DNA of 64,000 bases from Nakamurella multipartita DSM 44233 (GCF_000024365.1 NC_013235.1:3596001-3660000), one strand, 5' to 3'. Positions 1 through 9,141 are shown, counted from the stretch's first letter. Made by a program: numbers and translations. The notes: a model not told the origin generated them from the letters alone.

Positions 1-2
1 TC

Positions 3-344
3 GCCTGGTCCGTGTTCTGCGCGGTCACCGAGCGAAAGCCGCAGGTGGACACCAACTCCCGGGCCTGGTATGACGTCGCGGACGATCCCGAGCTGAACTG
101 GGCGGCCAAGCTCGGCCGGTACGCGCTGATGGCCGACCAGTACTTCGAGGCCGACCGGTACCGGGAGTTCTGCGCGACCTCCCTGGCCTCGCTGCCGGAG
201 ATCGTCTACGACTGGATCACCTCGGCCGAGTTCGACGCGCTGCTGGTCGACACCGTGCGGACCACCTATCCCGCGCACGAGCACGAGCGGTTCCTGGCCC
301 ACTTCCGCGGGCTGATCGGGCTGTGGGTGGCCGACCAGCGCTAA
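3..344 (+). CDS. C-terminal part of an unknown protein (5' end outside window)
   Basis: The frame is open from the first bases of the window to a TAA at 342-344, so only the last ~113 residues are visible and the true start lies upstream. A GTG at 12 exists but gives no reason to think translation starts there. The visible piece is acidic and aromatic-rich, predicted mostly helical, without membrane segments or a motif I can name. It ends 3 bp before the stop of the convergent peptidase gene, so both genes share one short intergenic gap. No function can be assigned. Confidence 0.6.
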   Translation, partial: AWSVFCAVTERKPQVDTNSRAWYDVADDPELNWAAKLGRYALMADQYFEADRYREFCATSLASLPEIVYDWITSAEFDALLVDTVRTTYPAHEHERFLAHFRGLIGLWVADQR

Positions 345-347
345 GGC

Positions 348-2015
348 TCAGCAGGTCGCGTCGTCGGCCGGCAGGGTCAGGTTCAGCAGGTAGTCGTTGC
401 CGATCTGGTCGGCACAGTCATTGCCGGTGCCCAGGTAGGCGGTGTGGTTGGTGCCGTCCACGGTCAGCAGCCGGGCGTCCAGGGTCGAGGCCAGGTTCAC
501 CCCGGCCTGGTAGGGCGTGGCCGGGTCGTGGGTGGTGGAGATGACCAGCACCTGGGGCAGGCCGGGCACGCTGGCCACCGGCTGCAGCGGCACCGGAGGG
601 GCGGCCCAGTAGTCGCACGCATCCTTGACCGCGACCGGCGGGTCCCCGCTGGCCAGGAACGGCGCCGCGGCGGCCACCTTCTCGGCGATCTGCTGAGCCT
701 GGGCCGGGTCGACCGTGCGCGAACCGTCGATGCAACCGATCGCCACGAAGGCGTCCTGCAGGTTGTTGTAGTGGCCCTGCGCGTCCCGTCCCAGGTAGGA
801 GTCGGCCGAGGCCATCAGCTCGGTGCCGTCCCCGGCGGCCAGCGCGGTCAACGCCTTGGTCAGGGTCGGCCAGCCGGCCTCGCTGTACAGGGCGCTGAAG
901 GTGCCGGTGGTGGCGTCGCTGAAGGTCAGCACGCGCCCGTCGGCCAGCGGCAGCGGCTTGTCCAGCAGCGGACGGACCAGCGCCTGATACGCGGCGGTGG
1001 CCCCGTCGGCGTCCTGACCCAGGGGGCACTGGCCCTGCTCGACGCACGAGGCCGCGAAGTCGTCGAAGGCCTGCTGGAAGCCCTCGGACTGGCCGACCGC
1101 GGAGGCGGCCGGGTCCTCGTTCGGATCCACCGCGCCGTCCAGGATCATCGCTCGGACGTTCTCCGGGAACTGCCGGGCGTACTCGGTGCCGATCGAGGTG
1201 CCGTAGGACCAGCCGATGTAGGTCAGCTGTCGATCGCCGAGCGCGGCCCGCAGCACGTCCATGTCCTTGGCCACGTTGGCGGTCCCGACACTGCCCAGGA
1301 AGGCGGCCCCGTCGATCCCGTCGGCCGGGCCGGACAGCGCCGCGCACCCCTGGGCGAACTGCTGGGTCAGCGCGTCGGCCGCCTGCACCTCGTCCGGGGT
1401 GCGGGTCCGGACGGTGGTGGCCCGGGTGGCGTCGCGTTCGGCGTCGGTCTGGCAGCGGATCTCCGGCGTGGACGCGCCGACGCCCCGCGGGTCGAAGCCG
1501 ACGAAGTCCAGTTGGGCGTTGATGTCTTTGGCCAGCCCGTAGGACCCGTAGACGCCGGCGATCTCAACCCCGGAGGCCCCGGGCCCACCCGGGTTGACCA
1601 CCACCGAACCGATGCGGTTGGCCTGGTCGGTGGCCGGCTTGCGCAGCACCTTAAGGGTGATGGTCTGGCCGTCGGGGTCGTCGTAGGACAACGGCACCGT
1701 CAGGTCCGCGCACTGCAGCGACGGCGCCCGGTAGAACTTGGTCTCGTCGGAGACGGCCAGCGAGGCGCAGGAACCCCAGTCCAGGTCCTGCTCGTAGAAC
1801 CTCTCCAGCCCGGCGGGCACCACCGCGGTGCCGGTCGCGGTCGAGGGCGCCCCCGACCCGGCCGGTGCTGATCCCGATGCCGATGCGGACGTTCCCGCCG
1901 TCGGCACCCCCGTGCCCAAGCTCGCGGTGCCGGCCACCGAGGTGGAGCAGGCGGCCAGCGCCACACCGACGAGGACAAGGGCGGCGGGCCGGAGCCGACG
2001 TGATCGGGGATTCAC
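348..2015 (-). CDS. Lipoprotein alpha/beta hydrolase, Tap-like tripeptidyl aminopeptidase (peptidase S33)
   Basis: A 555-residue secreted hydrolase of the SlpD/SlpE/Tap type, which in this family removes tripeptides from protein N-termini outside the cell. The start is GTG at 2015. The N-terminus has a basic stretch, a hydrophobic segment and the lipobox LVGVALAAC, so it should be a lipoprotein anchored on the outer face of the membrane. The oxyanion region NPGGPG and the nucleophile elbow GWSYGTSIG are both present. The C-terminal TAP-C-like part carries the acid in THDPATP and the histidine in GTNHTAYL, so the catalytic triad looks complete. Substrate specificity is not evident. Confidence 0.9.
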   Translation of the reverse strand: MNPRSRRLRPAALVLVGVALAACSTSVAGTASLGTGVPTAGTSASASGSAPAGSGAPSTATGTAVVPAGLERFYEQDLDWGSCASLAVSDETKFYRAPSLQCADLTVPLSYDDPDGQTITLKVLRKPATDQANRIGSVVVNPGGPGASGVEIAGVYGSYGLAKDINAQLDFVGFDPRGVGASTPEIRCQTDAERDATRATTVRTRTPDEVQAADALTQQFAQGCAALSGPADGIDGAAFLGSVGTANVAKDMDVLRAALGDRQLTYIGWSYGTSIGTEYARQFPENVRAMILDGAVDPNEDPAASAVGQSEGFQQAFDDFAASCVEQGQCPLGQDADGATAAYQALVRPLLDKPLPLADGRVLTFSDATTGTFSALYSEAGWPTLTKALTALAAGDGTELMASADSYLGRDAQGHYNNLQDAFVAIGCIDGSRTVDPAQAQQIAEKVAAAAPFLASGDPPVAVKDACDYWAAPPVPLQPVASVPGLPQVLVISTTHDPATPYQAGVNLASTLDARLLTVDGTNHTAYLGTGNDCADQIGNDYLLNLTLPADDATC

Positions 2016-2105
2016 CCGACGATCATGCCATCGGGCCCGGTGCGGCCCGGTGAAGCGGGATGCTCCCGGGTTTCACCGCGCGGCAGCGCCGGTGCCGGGC
2101 CGGGG

Positions 2106-2309
2106 TCAGCCCTGCCCGCGCCGCCACTGCGCGTCTTCGGCTTCCTTGCGCTGCTCGCGCTCCCGAATGATGTCCAGGGCCTGGGCCGCCTCCTCGGCGG
2201 TGTCGAACGGGCCGAGAAGATCCTTGGCCTTGCTCTGGCCCTCGGGTTCGACCTGGCCGGTCGTGATGTTGTAGTAGTAGCCCTTGCTCTGGCCGATTTC
2301 GTCACCCAT
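2106..2309 (-). CDS. Small conserved actinobacterial protein (67 aa)
   Basis: A 67-residue soluble protein starting at an ATG at 2309. It begins with a short hydrophilic part containing YYYNITTGQVE, followed by a motif LLGPFDTAEEAAQAL and a charged helical tail. This YYYN-x(n)-GP-(Y/F)-x-T-x-EEA pattern is common in short actinobacterial proteins of unknown role; the GPF...A segment resembles a SPOR-like half repeat. It lies between two minus-strand genes. Function unknown; existence supported by the recognisable pattern. Confidence 0.75.
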   Translation of the reverse strand: MGDEIGQSKGYYYNITTGQVEPEGQSKAKDLLGPFDTAEEAAQALDIIREREQRKEAEDAQWRRGQG

Positions 2310-2377
2310 GGTGATCAGCCTGCCATGTCGGGCCGGGCCGCGCCGGGATGGGCTCGCGTGGCCGGTCCGCGGCCGGA

Positions 2378-3817
2378 TCAGACCGGCTTCACGACGAACC
2401 GGTGGGCCGCGGGATCGGCCGAGACCAACTGCACGGTGATCACCGACCCCTCGGTCAGGCCGTCCGGTGGGCAGTGGGCCCGCACCGGGGGCTCGCGCAG
2501 CAGGACGATCGCCCGGTTCTTCTGCGGTTCCAGCTGCAGCACGGTCGCGGCGAACTGCTCGCCCTCCCGACCGTGCAGCACGAACGCCGACACCGCCCCG
2601 GCGCAGGCCCGGTTCAGATCGGCCGCCTTGCGGTCGGCCGCGGTCATCGTCGCCGGCAGGTCCGGCAGCGCGGTGCGCGCCCAGTCCGGAACCGGCCGAC
2701 CCGCGTGCAGGGCCAGGCACACCTCGGTGGCGTAGCGGTCGGCCAGCCGGCGCAGGGGCGCGGTGACGTGCGCATAGGGGCCGCCGACGCCCCCGTGCTC
2801 GGCCTGGGCCGGGGGCGCCCCGTCGAATGCGGTGTACCCGGCCCCGCGCAGCAGGCGGACCGCGTCCTCCAGGAACGCGGCGTCCCGCGGCCGGTCGCCG
2901 TCCAACCCGGCGATCACCTCGGCGACCGGCATGGACGGCGGCCAGGCAATGCCCAGCACCGCGGTCGCCCGGCGCAGCAACTCGACCTGCTCGGGGGTGG
3001 GCGGCGGCAGGGTCCGCAGCAGTCCGACCCCGCCGTCGAGCATGATCCGGGCCGCGCAGATCCCGGTGAGCAGGCTGATCTCGGCGTTGTGCTGTTCGAT
3101 CGGCAGCACCGCCCGCCGGACCAGGGTCCACCGGCCGTCCGGCCCGCGCACCACCTCGGTATCCGGGATGTCCAGATTGATCGCGCCGCGGGCCCGGCCC
3201 AGCAACCGCCGCAGGGCGCCGATCTGCGGCAGCAGCTCGATGGAGGGGTGCAGCCGGCCGGCGTCGGCGTCGACCTGGGTCGAGGGATAGTCCAACTGGG
3301 CGACCGAGCGCACGGCGCTGCGGCGCACATCGGCCGCGGTCGGCTCGCCGGCGCTGTCCAGCTCGATCGTCCAGACCACCGCCGGCCGGTGCGCTCCGGG
3401 CAGCAGGCTGGCCGCACCCTCGGACAGCTCGGTGGGATGCAGCGGCGTCGACCGGTCCGGGCTGTACAGGGTTGCGCCGCGCCGCCAGGTCTCGGCGGCC
3501 AGCGGGCCCTGCGGTTCGACGAAGCCGGCCACGTCGGCGATCGCGTACCGGACCAGGAAGCCGGTCCCCCGGCGGGACAGGTGCACCGCCTGATCCAGGT
3601 CGCGCGACCCGGGCGGATCCAGCGTCACGAACGGCACGTCCAACGGGTCGGCCAGCGGGGGCGGCTCGGCGGCCGCCTCCTGCGCCTGCGCCACCGCGGC
3701 CGCCGGGTACCCGTCGGGGATCCCCAGCTCGTCGCGGATCGCGTCGAAGTCGATGGCCTTGGGCGGGGCGAGGATCGTCCGGGCCAGCATGCAGGCCAGG
3801 TTAACCGGCTCGGCCAC
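2378..3817 (-). CDS. RNB-domain ribonuclease (RNase II family)
   Basis: About 470-479 residues, depending on whether translation starts at GTG 3817 or ATG 3790; the ATG gives the better defined N-terminus. The RNB catalytic domain covers most of the protein: the acidic metal cluster appears as TLDPPGSRDLDQA near residues 60-75, followed by RYAIADV and later GGPYAHVTAPLRR. The last of the four aspartates known from E. coli RNase II is replaced by Gln here, as I recall for actinobacterial members, so activity is likely but not certain. There is no obvious cold-shock domain, and the C-terminus has only a short OB-like strand region. It lies 14 bp downstream of the glycosyltransferase gene and may be co-transcribed. 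Confidence 0.85.
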   Translation of the reverse strand: MAEPVNLACMLARTILAPPKAIDFDAIRDELGIPDGYPAAAVAQAQEAAAEPPPLADPLDVPFVTLDPPGSRDLDQAVHLSRRGTGFLVRYAIADVAGFVEPQGPLAAETWRRGATLYSPDRSTPLHPTELSEGAASLLPGAHRPAVVWTIELDSAGEPTAADVRRSAVRSVAQLDYPSTQVDADAGRLHPSIELLPQIGALRRLLGRARGAINLDIPDTEVVRGPDGRWTLVRRAVLPIEQHNAEISLLTGICAARIMLDGGVGLLRTLPPPTPEQVELLRRATAVLGIAWPPSMPVAEVIAGLDGDRPRDAAFLEDAVRLLRGAGYTAFDGAPPAQAEHGGVGGPYAHVTAPLRRLADRYATEVCLALHAGRPVPDWARTALPDLPATMTAADRKAADLNRACAGAVSAFVLHGREGEQFAATVLQLEPQKNRAIVLLREPPVRAHCPPDGLTEGSVITVQLVSADPAAHRFVVKPV

Positions 3818-3831
3818 CGCAGACCTGGTCG

Positions 3832-4575
3832 TCAGGCCGGGAAGCCCTCGACCACCGTGTCCGGGGTGGCGCTGAGCTGCCGCAGGTAGCCGGCCAGCCC
3901 GGCCGGGGCCCGGCCGTCCAGGCGCGCGCTGGTCACCACCGGGCCGGCGCCGGTCCGCTCGAACACCCCACCGGCGGCGCTCACCGCCGCGGCCAGCGCG
4001 ACGTCCTCGTCGCCGGTGACGTCGGCGAAACCGCCGACCGCCAGGTACCAGTCGGCCCGCACCCCCAGGTTGGCGCCGTGCACGTGCAGATGCCCGTCGG
4101 AGAGCTGGTGCCGCCGGTACCACCGGGCCGCCACCTCGTCGTCCAGCTCCCCCGGGTCGGGTCGGACGGTGCCCAGCAGCAGCCCGGCGCCCCGTTCGGC
4201 GGCCGCCCGGTGCGTGGCCAGCCAGTGCACCGGCACGACCGAATCCGCGTCCGTGTTGGCGATCCAGCTCCGCTCGGGCCGCACCCCGTCGGCGGCCCAC
4301 TCGGCGAGCGCGCTGCGCACCCCGGCGGCGCGGGCCGCGCCCACCCGGCCGGCGTGGCTGAGCACCGTGCGCACGTCGCGCCAGCCGGCGAGCAGGTCGA
4401 CGGTGTGGTCGGTGCAGCGGTCGGCCACCACCACGATCTTGACGTCCACCGCCGGGGCGACGCGCCGCAGGTGCGCCACCGAGGCAGTCACCGCGGCCAG
4501 GCAGCGGTCGATGCGTCCCGATTCGTTCCGGGCCGGGATGACCACCCCGATCGCCGCCGGACCAAGAAGATTCAC
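3832..4575 (-). CDS. GT2 family glycosyltransferase
   Basis: A 247-residue GT-A-fold glycosyltransferase without membrane segments. It begins at GTG 4575, overlapping the upstream stop by 4 bp. The N-terminus shows the nucleotide-binding pattern GVVIPARNESGRI; VVVADRCTDHT and the metal-binding ANTDADS (DxD type) follow. It would transfer a sugar from a nucleotide-sugar donor to an unknown acceptor. It is the third gene of a coupled cluster with the PIG-L/methyltransferase fusion and the acyl-CoA dehydrogenase, so the three products probably act on one metabolite or glycolipid. Confidence 0.85.
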   Translation of the reverse strand: MNLLGPAAIGVVIPARNESGRIDRCLAAVTASVAHLRRVAPAVDVKIVVVADRCTDHTVDLLAGWRDVRTVLSHAGRVGAARAAGVRSALAEWAADGVRPERSWIANTDADSVVPVHWLATHRAAAERGAGLLLGTVRPDPGELDDEVAARWYRRHQLSDGHLHVHGANLGVRADWYLAVGGFADVTGDEDVALAAAVSAAGGVFERTGAGPVVTSARLDGRAPAGLAGYLRQLSATPDTVVEGFPA

Positions 4576-5966
4576 GCCAGCACGCCGGCCCACCGGGCCA
4601 CCGAGGGCGTCCCCGGGGGCGCCAGCACATCCAGCCGGAAGTCCTCCTCCAGATGGCTGACGATCACATCCAGACCCGATTCGGCGATCAGCGCGGCGTG
4701 CACCTGGTCCCCGGTCAGCGGGTATCCCAACGGCGGGTGGCGCCAGTGGCAGGCCAGCACGACGCCGTCCGGCTCGAGCGAGCCGACCGTGCGCCGGATC
4801 AGCCGGGACAGATCCGTGCGGTCGCAGTAGTAGCCCAGCTCCGACAGCACGATCAGGTCGAACCGCTCCGACGGCCACTGCTCGGGCACGGCGATCCGCC
4901 GCACCTGGACGTGCGGCTGGTCGGCCACCCGCCGGCGGGTGGCCGCAACGGCCGAGTCGGCCAGGTCGGCGGCCAGCAACCTCGCGCAGCGCGGGGCCAG
5001 CAGCTCGGTCAACAGTCCGATCGCACAGCCCGGCTCGAACGCCGAGCGGAATCGGGGCCGGGTCAGCGATGACTCGGTGATGGCCCGCTTGCGCTGCTCG
5101 TACCAGTTGGCGCCCAGGCCCCAGGGGTCGTCCTTGACCTCGTACAGCGCCTCGAAATAGTCGGTGGGCAGGGTTCGCTCGACCGGCAGGAAGATCTCGT
5201 ACGGGCGGCGGAAGTGGGCCAGGAACGCCTCGTGCAGCACCGGCCGGTCGGCCGGGTCCGGGCTCAGCGCGCTGACCTGGCTGCGGTGCTCGGCAATGGC
5301 CGCCCGCTTGGCGGCCAGTTCGTCGTCGGCCAGGGCCAGCACGGCCAGGCGCGAATCGTGCAGGCGGGCGTCGTCCGGACCGGCCCAGTGCCAGGCCCAG
5401 ATCGGGAACTGCAGCACCCGGGCGCCGGTCGCCGCGGCGGCCTGCTCGCCGGCCCGCGCCACCGCCTCGTGGTCCGGGTGCGCGTCGTCCCGCCAGGGGG
5501 TGAGCAGCAGGGTGCCCGGCGCCGCCGGCTCCAGCGCCTCGAGCGCGGCGGCGACCAGGCGCTCGTGCTCGGTGGCCAGGGTGCCGTCGGGCAGGCCCAG
5601 CCGGCGCACCGTCGCGGACGGCGCCAATCGGTGCAGCGCCCGATCCAGTTCGGCGCGGCGCAGGGCCGCGAGCCGCTCCGGCGGATGGGTGGGCGAGCCC
5701 GGATGCGAGCCCTCACCGTCGCTGGCCACGATCACCTGGATCGGCCGCCCCCGGGCCTGCAGGCGGGCCAGCAGGCCGCCGGCGCCGAGGGTTTCGTCGT
5801 CCGGATGGGCGGACAGCACCAGCACCCGGTCGATTCCGTCCAGGTTCAGCGGCGCGGCCCGCTCGTCGATCCGCGACGCCCGCCACCGGTCCTCCGGGGT
5901 GCCGGTGTCGTTGCGATCGAAGACCGGCACGGTCGGGACCGCCGCCGTCCCCGTGGTCACGGCCAT
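4572..5966 (-). CDS. Bifunctional PIG-L family deacetylase / class I SAM-dependent methyltransferase
   Basis: A 464-residue fusion starting at ATG 5966. Residues ~35-250 are a PIG-L/LmbE domain with the zinc motif AHPDDETLGAGG and a second motif HPDHEA, as in enzymes that deacetylate N-acetyl sugars. Residues ~270-464 are a Rossmann methyltransferase with FEPGCAIG as SAM loop and a SELGYYCDRTDL segment similar to NodS-like enzymes. The start overlaps the end of the acyl-CoA dehydrogenase gene by 10 bp and its stop overlaps the glycosyltransferase start. This order of three is conserved in many bacteria by my recollection, but its product is unknown to me. Confidence 0.88.
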   Translation of the reverse strand: MAVTTGTAAVPTVPVFDRNDTGTPEDRWRASRIDERAAPLNLDGIDRVLVLSAHPDDETLGAGGLLARLQARGRPIQVIVASDGEGSHPGSPTHPPERLAALRRAELDRALHRLAPSATVRRLGLPDGTLATEHERLVAAALEALEPAAPGTLLLTPWRDDAHPDHEAVARAGEQAAAATGARVLQFPIWAWHWAGPDDARLHDSRLAVLALADDELAAKRAAIAEHRSQVSALSPDPADRPVLHEAFLAHFRRPYEIFLPVERTLPTDYFEALYEVKDDPWGLGANWYEQRKRAITESSLTRPRFRSAFEPGCAIGLLTELLAPRCARLLAADLADSAVAATRRRVADQPHVQVRRIAVPEQWPSERFDLIVLSELGYYCDRTDLSRLIRRTVGSLEPDGVVLACHWRHPPLGYPLTGDQVHAALIAESGLDVIVSHLEEDFRLDVLAPPGTPSVARWAGVLA

Positions 5967-7030
5967 TCCTTGCGGTCGCGGACGAGCGCGCCGAGCGCCG
6001 CGTCGTCCCGCTCGGCGTGCTGCTGGCGCACGTACAGCTGCAGGTCGGCGACCCGTCGGGCGTGGTCGTCGTCGAACGCCAGCGGCGCCGGGCCGAGCGC
6101 GTGCCCGACCCGGGTGAGCACGGTGTCGACCGTGCCGGCGACCACGGCGCGAACCCGGGCCGCCCACAGGGCGCCGGCCGGGCCGTCGGCCCGCCCGTCG
6201 TCGACGGCCGCCGCGGCCGCGTCGAGCAGGTGCTGACCCGCGGTCAGCGCGGCATCGATCGCGCCCAGGTGCATCAGGCCGATCTGGTCCGGCTCGCGGG
6301 CGCGCACCGCGCGGTGCAGGGCCCGGGCGACGCCGATGGCGCCGCCGAGCCAGCAGGCCGCCACCCCCATCCCGCCCCAGGCGAACCCGGACCGGGTCAG
6401 GTACCAGCCGTCGGCCCCGACCGGCTCGGCCGGGCAGCGGTCCAGGTGCACCGCGGTCGAGCTCACCTGCACCAGCCCGCGGGCGTACCAGCCGGTCGGT
6501 GGATCGACCCGCACGTGCGGGCCGGTCAGATCGATGGCGAACAGGCGGCGGCCGCCGCCGGGCAGGTGCGCGGTGATCAGCGCCCGGTCCAGCCGGTCGG
6601 CCAGCGAGCACCACGGCTTGGTGCCGGACAGGACCCAGCCGTCGCCGGCCGGCTGGGCGTCGACCCGCACCCCGGGACCCTCCGCGGCGAAGACACCCCA
6701 CAGCTGCGCGGCGGCCCGGTCGGCGTCCAGGCTGGTCCGGCCGCCGACCGCCTGGTCTTCGGCCAGGATGGCCAGGGCGTCGGTGTGCGCCTCGGCCACC
6801 CGGGCGGCAGTCAGATCGGCCGCGGCCAGATCCCGCAGCAGGGCCCACCGCCGGGCCGTCCGCCCGCGGCCGGGCACCGCAAGCCGGGGGCCGACCTGCC
6901 GGGCCAGGGCCAGCGCGCGGCCGGCGTCGCCGGCGACCGCGGCGGCCAGCGCGACGAGGTCGCCGGGCGTGGGGTCGTCGGGACGGGCCGCCGCAGCGGC
7001 GGCGGTCTCGGCGAGGGGGGTCGCAGTCAC
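5957..7030 (-). CDS. Acyl-CoA dehydrogenase-like flavoprotein
   Basis: A 357-residue member of the acyl-CoA dehydrogenase fold, from GTG 7030. Recognisable parts are the helical N-terminal half, the beta domain around PAGDGWVLSGTKPWCS, and the C-terminal helical bundle. It is slightly shorter than the usual 380-400 residues and I cannot point to the catalytic glutamate with confidence, so it may be a specialised FAD enzyme and not a fatty-acid oxidation enzyme. It opens the cluster with the PIG-L/methyltransferase fusion and GT2 genes and is translationally coupled to them. Confidence 0.8.
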   Translation of the reverse strand: MTATPLAETAAAAAARPDDPTPGDLVALAAAVAGDAGRALALARQVGPRLAVPGRGRTARRWALLRDLAAADLTAARVAEAHTDALAILAEDQAVGGRTSLDADRAAAQLWGVFAAEGPGVRVDAQPAGDGWVLSGTKPWCSLADRLDRALITAHLPGGGRRLFAIDLTGPHVRVDPPTGWYARGLVQVSSTAVHLDRCPAEPVGADGWYLTRSGFAWGGMGVAACWLGGAIGVARALHRAVRAREPDQIGLMHLGAIDAALTAGQHLLDAAAAAVDDGRADGPAGALWAARVRAVVAGTVDTVLTRVGHALGPAPLAFDDDHARRVADLQLYVRQQHAERDDAALGALVRDRKEWP

Positions 7031-7132
7031 GCCCGGCGAGTGCCCGACGCGGCCGCGCACCAAACGGGGCCGGACGGGCGGCGGGCGGGCGGCGGGCGGG
7101 CGGTGGGCGGCGCTGGGTCGGCGAAGGGCGAG

Positions 7133-7556
7133 GGATGAGTCCGCCATGTAAGCCGGGTTCTGTTCACGGGCGCCTCGCGGCGATCCCGTTCGGCGACCAT
7201 CCATCTCGACGTACCGTTGCCGGCACGCTCCAGCGGTCCACCCGCAGGCTCGGGCGGGCTGCCCTCGAACGCCTGCGCACCCCGTCCGTTCCGGACGTGG
7301 CTTTTCGACCTTGCTCCGGGTGGGGTTTACCGAGCCGCCCCGGTCACCCGGGGCGCTGGTGGTCTCTTACACCACCGTTTCACCCTCACCGGGCACCCGA
7401 GGGTGCCTGGCGGTCTGTTCTCTGTGGCACTATCCCGCGGCTCACGCCGGGTTGCCGTTAGCAACCACCCTGCCCTGTGGAGCCCGGACTTTCCTCGACC
7501 GGTTCACCCCGGTCAGACCGGGGATGGCCGACCGCGGTCGCCCGGCGGACTCATCC
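7133..7556 (-). ncRNA. rnpB: RNase P RNA (bacterial type A)
   Basis: On the minus strand this stretch gives the catalytic RNA of RNase P, which matures tRNA 5' ends. Typical conserved blocks are present: GAGGAAAGTCCGGGCTCC and CAGGGTGGTTGCTAACGG near the 5' side, GGTGAAACGGTGG-like and GTAAACCCC segments in the middle, and AGAACCCGGCTTAC near the 3' side. The two ends pair perfectly over 13 bp (GGATGAGTCCGCC with its complement, 7544-7556 and 7133-7145), which forms helix P1 and sets the ends to within a few bases. Length about 424 nt. Apparent reading frames inside it are spurious. Confidence 0.95.
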
Positions 7557-7622
7557 GCGATGATCGTACGTGAGCGCCGACCCACCCTGGTGCCGCCGCC
7601 GGGCGACCCGCAGGATGAGCTC

Positions 7623-8024
7623 ATGGGTTGGTACCGGGAACGCGTCCTGCCCGGGATTCACAACCGTGTCCTGGACACCGAGGCCATCGGCCGCATCCGG
7701 GATCGGGTCTGCGCCCCGCTGCACGGCCGGGTGGTGGAGATCGGATTCGGGTCCGGTCTGAACGTGCCGCACTACCCACCCGCGGTCACCCGGGTGCACG
7801 CCATCGAACCCTCGGCCCGGGCCCGGGACCCCGACGTGCGGCGCTGGCAGCAGCGGCTCAACCCGCTGAATCGGCGGCTCAGCGGCTGCCGGCTGGACAC
7901 CGGCGTGCCGGCCGTGCTGCGGGACGGCGGGCTGCACGTGGGCGCCGGCCGCGAGTACTACCTGCCGGGTGCGGCCCGCTGGGCCGCGTATCTCTACGAA
8001 GGGACGGCCCGGACACCGCAGTGA
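7623..8024 (+). pseudogene. Class I SAM methyltransferase with an internal in-frame deletion
   Basis: A 133-residue reading frame from ATG 7623 (AGGA 7 bp upstream). The N-terminal half matches small class I methyltransferases: MGWYRERVLPGI and the SAM loop EIGFGSGLNVPHYPP. After AIEPSARA it jumps directly to RDPDVRRWQQRLNPLNRRL and the usual C-terminal end YLYEGTA. In the family, about 75 residues with the rest of the Rossmann core (the TLCTIPD and LRPGG regions) lie between these blocks. The frame stays open across the join, which sits in a GCCCGG tandem repeat. The product probably cannot bind substrate, so I call it a decayed gene although it has no stop codon or frameshift. Confidence 0.7.
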
Positions 8025-8028
8025 GGGG

Positions 8029-9141
8029 TCAGTCCAGGTGCCCGGTTTCGTTGACCGCCCAGACGACGACGCCGCCGTCCTGGTCGACGGTGAAGGCGGA
8101 CATCGAGCCGGTGTCGACCCGGAGCCGGTAGGCCGTCGACGGATCCACCTGCAGTGCGGTGGTCAGGATCATCTTGGCCACCGCCGCGTGGGTGACCAGC
8201 ACGACGGTGTGACCCCGGTAGGTGCGCAGCAGCTCGGTCAGCAGCGACCGCACCCGGTCCCGGACCTGGGTGAACGACTCGCCGCCCGGCGGGGCCGCCG
8301 CCGGATCGCGGCGCCAATCGGCGACGACATCCGGCCAGTCCACCTCGATCTCGGCCATCCGCCGCCCGGTCCACTCGCCGAGTGCCTCGTCGACCAGGCG
8401 ATCGTCGAGAACCACCGGGACCCGCGCCCGACCGGCGACGACCGCCGCGGTGTCCCGGCACCGCAGCAGCGGCGAGGTCAGCACCACCGCGGGCGCCAAC
8501 GGGGCCACCCGGTCGGCGGCGGCGGTGGCCTGCCGCCCCCCGCGGTCGGTCAACGGGACGTCCTCCCGGCCGGTGAACCGGCCCTGGGCCCCGAAGGTGG
8601 TCTCGCCGTGCCGGATCACCAGGAACCGGGTGGGGTGCCCGTCGCGCGGGTGGGGCAACGCCGCCGCCGGATCCGGTTCGGCCGGGGTGTCGGTGGTGGC
8701 GACCGTCCAGACCCGGCCCTCGGCGGCCGCGTCCATCGCCTCGTTGGCCAGCCGGTCGGCGTGGGCGTTGCGGGCCCGGGGCAGCCAGTCGAAGGTGACC
8801 CGCTCGAACTGCGCGACCAGGCCCGCGGCCCGGCTGGCCAGCGGCTTGATGTCCGGGTGCTTGACCTTCCACCGGCCGGACATCTGCTCGACGACCAGCT
8901 TGGAATCCATCTGCACGGCCACGGTGACGGCGCCCAGCTCCAGCGCGGCCTCCAGACCGGCGATCAGCCCGCCGTACTCGGCGACGTTGTTGGTGGCCCG
9001 GCCGATGGACGCGGCCCGTTCGGCCAGCACCGCACCCTGGTCGTCGAACACGACGGCGCCGTACCCGGCCGGCCCGGGGTTGCCGCGGGAACCACCGTCG
9101 GCCTGGACCACCACATGGTTCGCTTGCTGCGGCGCGCTCAC
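8029..9141 (-). CDS. Bifunctional RNase H / acid phosphatase
   Basis: A 370-residue two-domain enzyme beginning at GTG 9141, which overlaps the upstream stop by 4 bp. Residues ~8-135 are a type I RNase H domain with the acidic residues in QADGGSRGNPG, NNVAEYGG, QMDSKLVV and AHADRLANEA. Residues ~165-370 are a histidine-phosphatase domain with LVIRHGETTFGAQGRFTG and THAAVAKM. The same fusion is known in mycobacteria (Rv2228c type), where the phosphatase half is linked to cobalamin-type phosphate ester cleavage. It acts in the cytoplasm on RNA/DNA hybrids and small phosphate esters. Confidence 0.92.
   Translation of the reverse strand: MSAPQQANHVVVQADGGSRGNPGPAGYGAVVFDDQGAVLAERAASIGRATNNVAEYGGLIAGLEAALELGAVTVAVQMDSKLVVEQMSGRWKVKHPDIKPLASRAAGLVAQFERVTFDWLPRARNAHADRLANEAMDAAAEGRVWTVATTDTPAEPDPAAALPHPRDGHPTRFLVIRHGETTFGAQGRFTGREDVPLTDRGGRQATAAADRVAPLAPAVVLTSPLLRCRDTAAVVAGRARVPVVLDDRLVDEALGEWTGRRMAEIEVDWPDVVADWRRDPAAAPPGGESFTQVRDRVRSLLTELLRTYRGHTVVLVTHAAVAKMILTTALQVDPSTAYRLRVDTGSMSAFTVDQDGGVVVWAVNETGHLD

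Noticed and set aside
7135-7461. A 108-codon frame within the RNase P RNA region
   Set aside because: This frame is a known type of false gene in rnpB; the conserved RNA blocks and P1 pairing explain the sequence.
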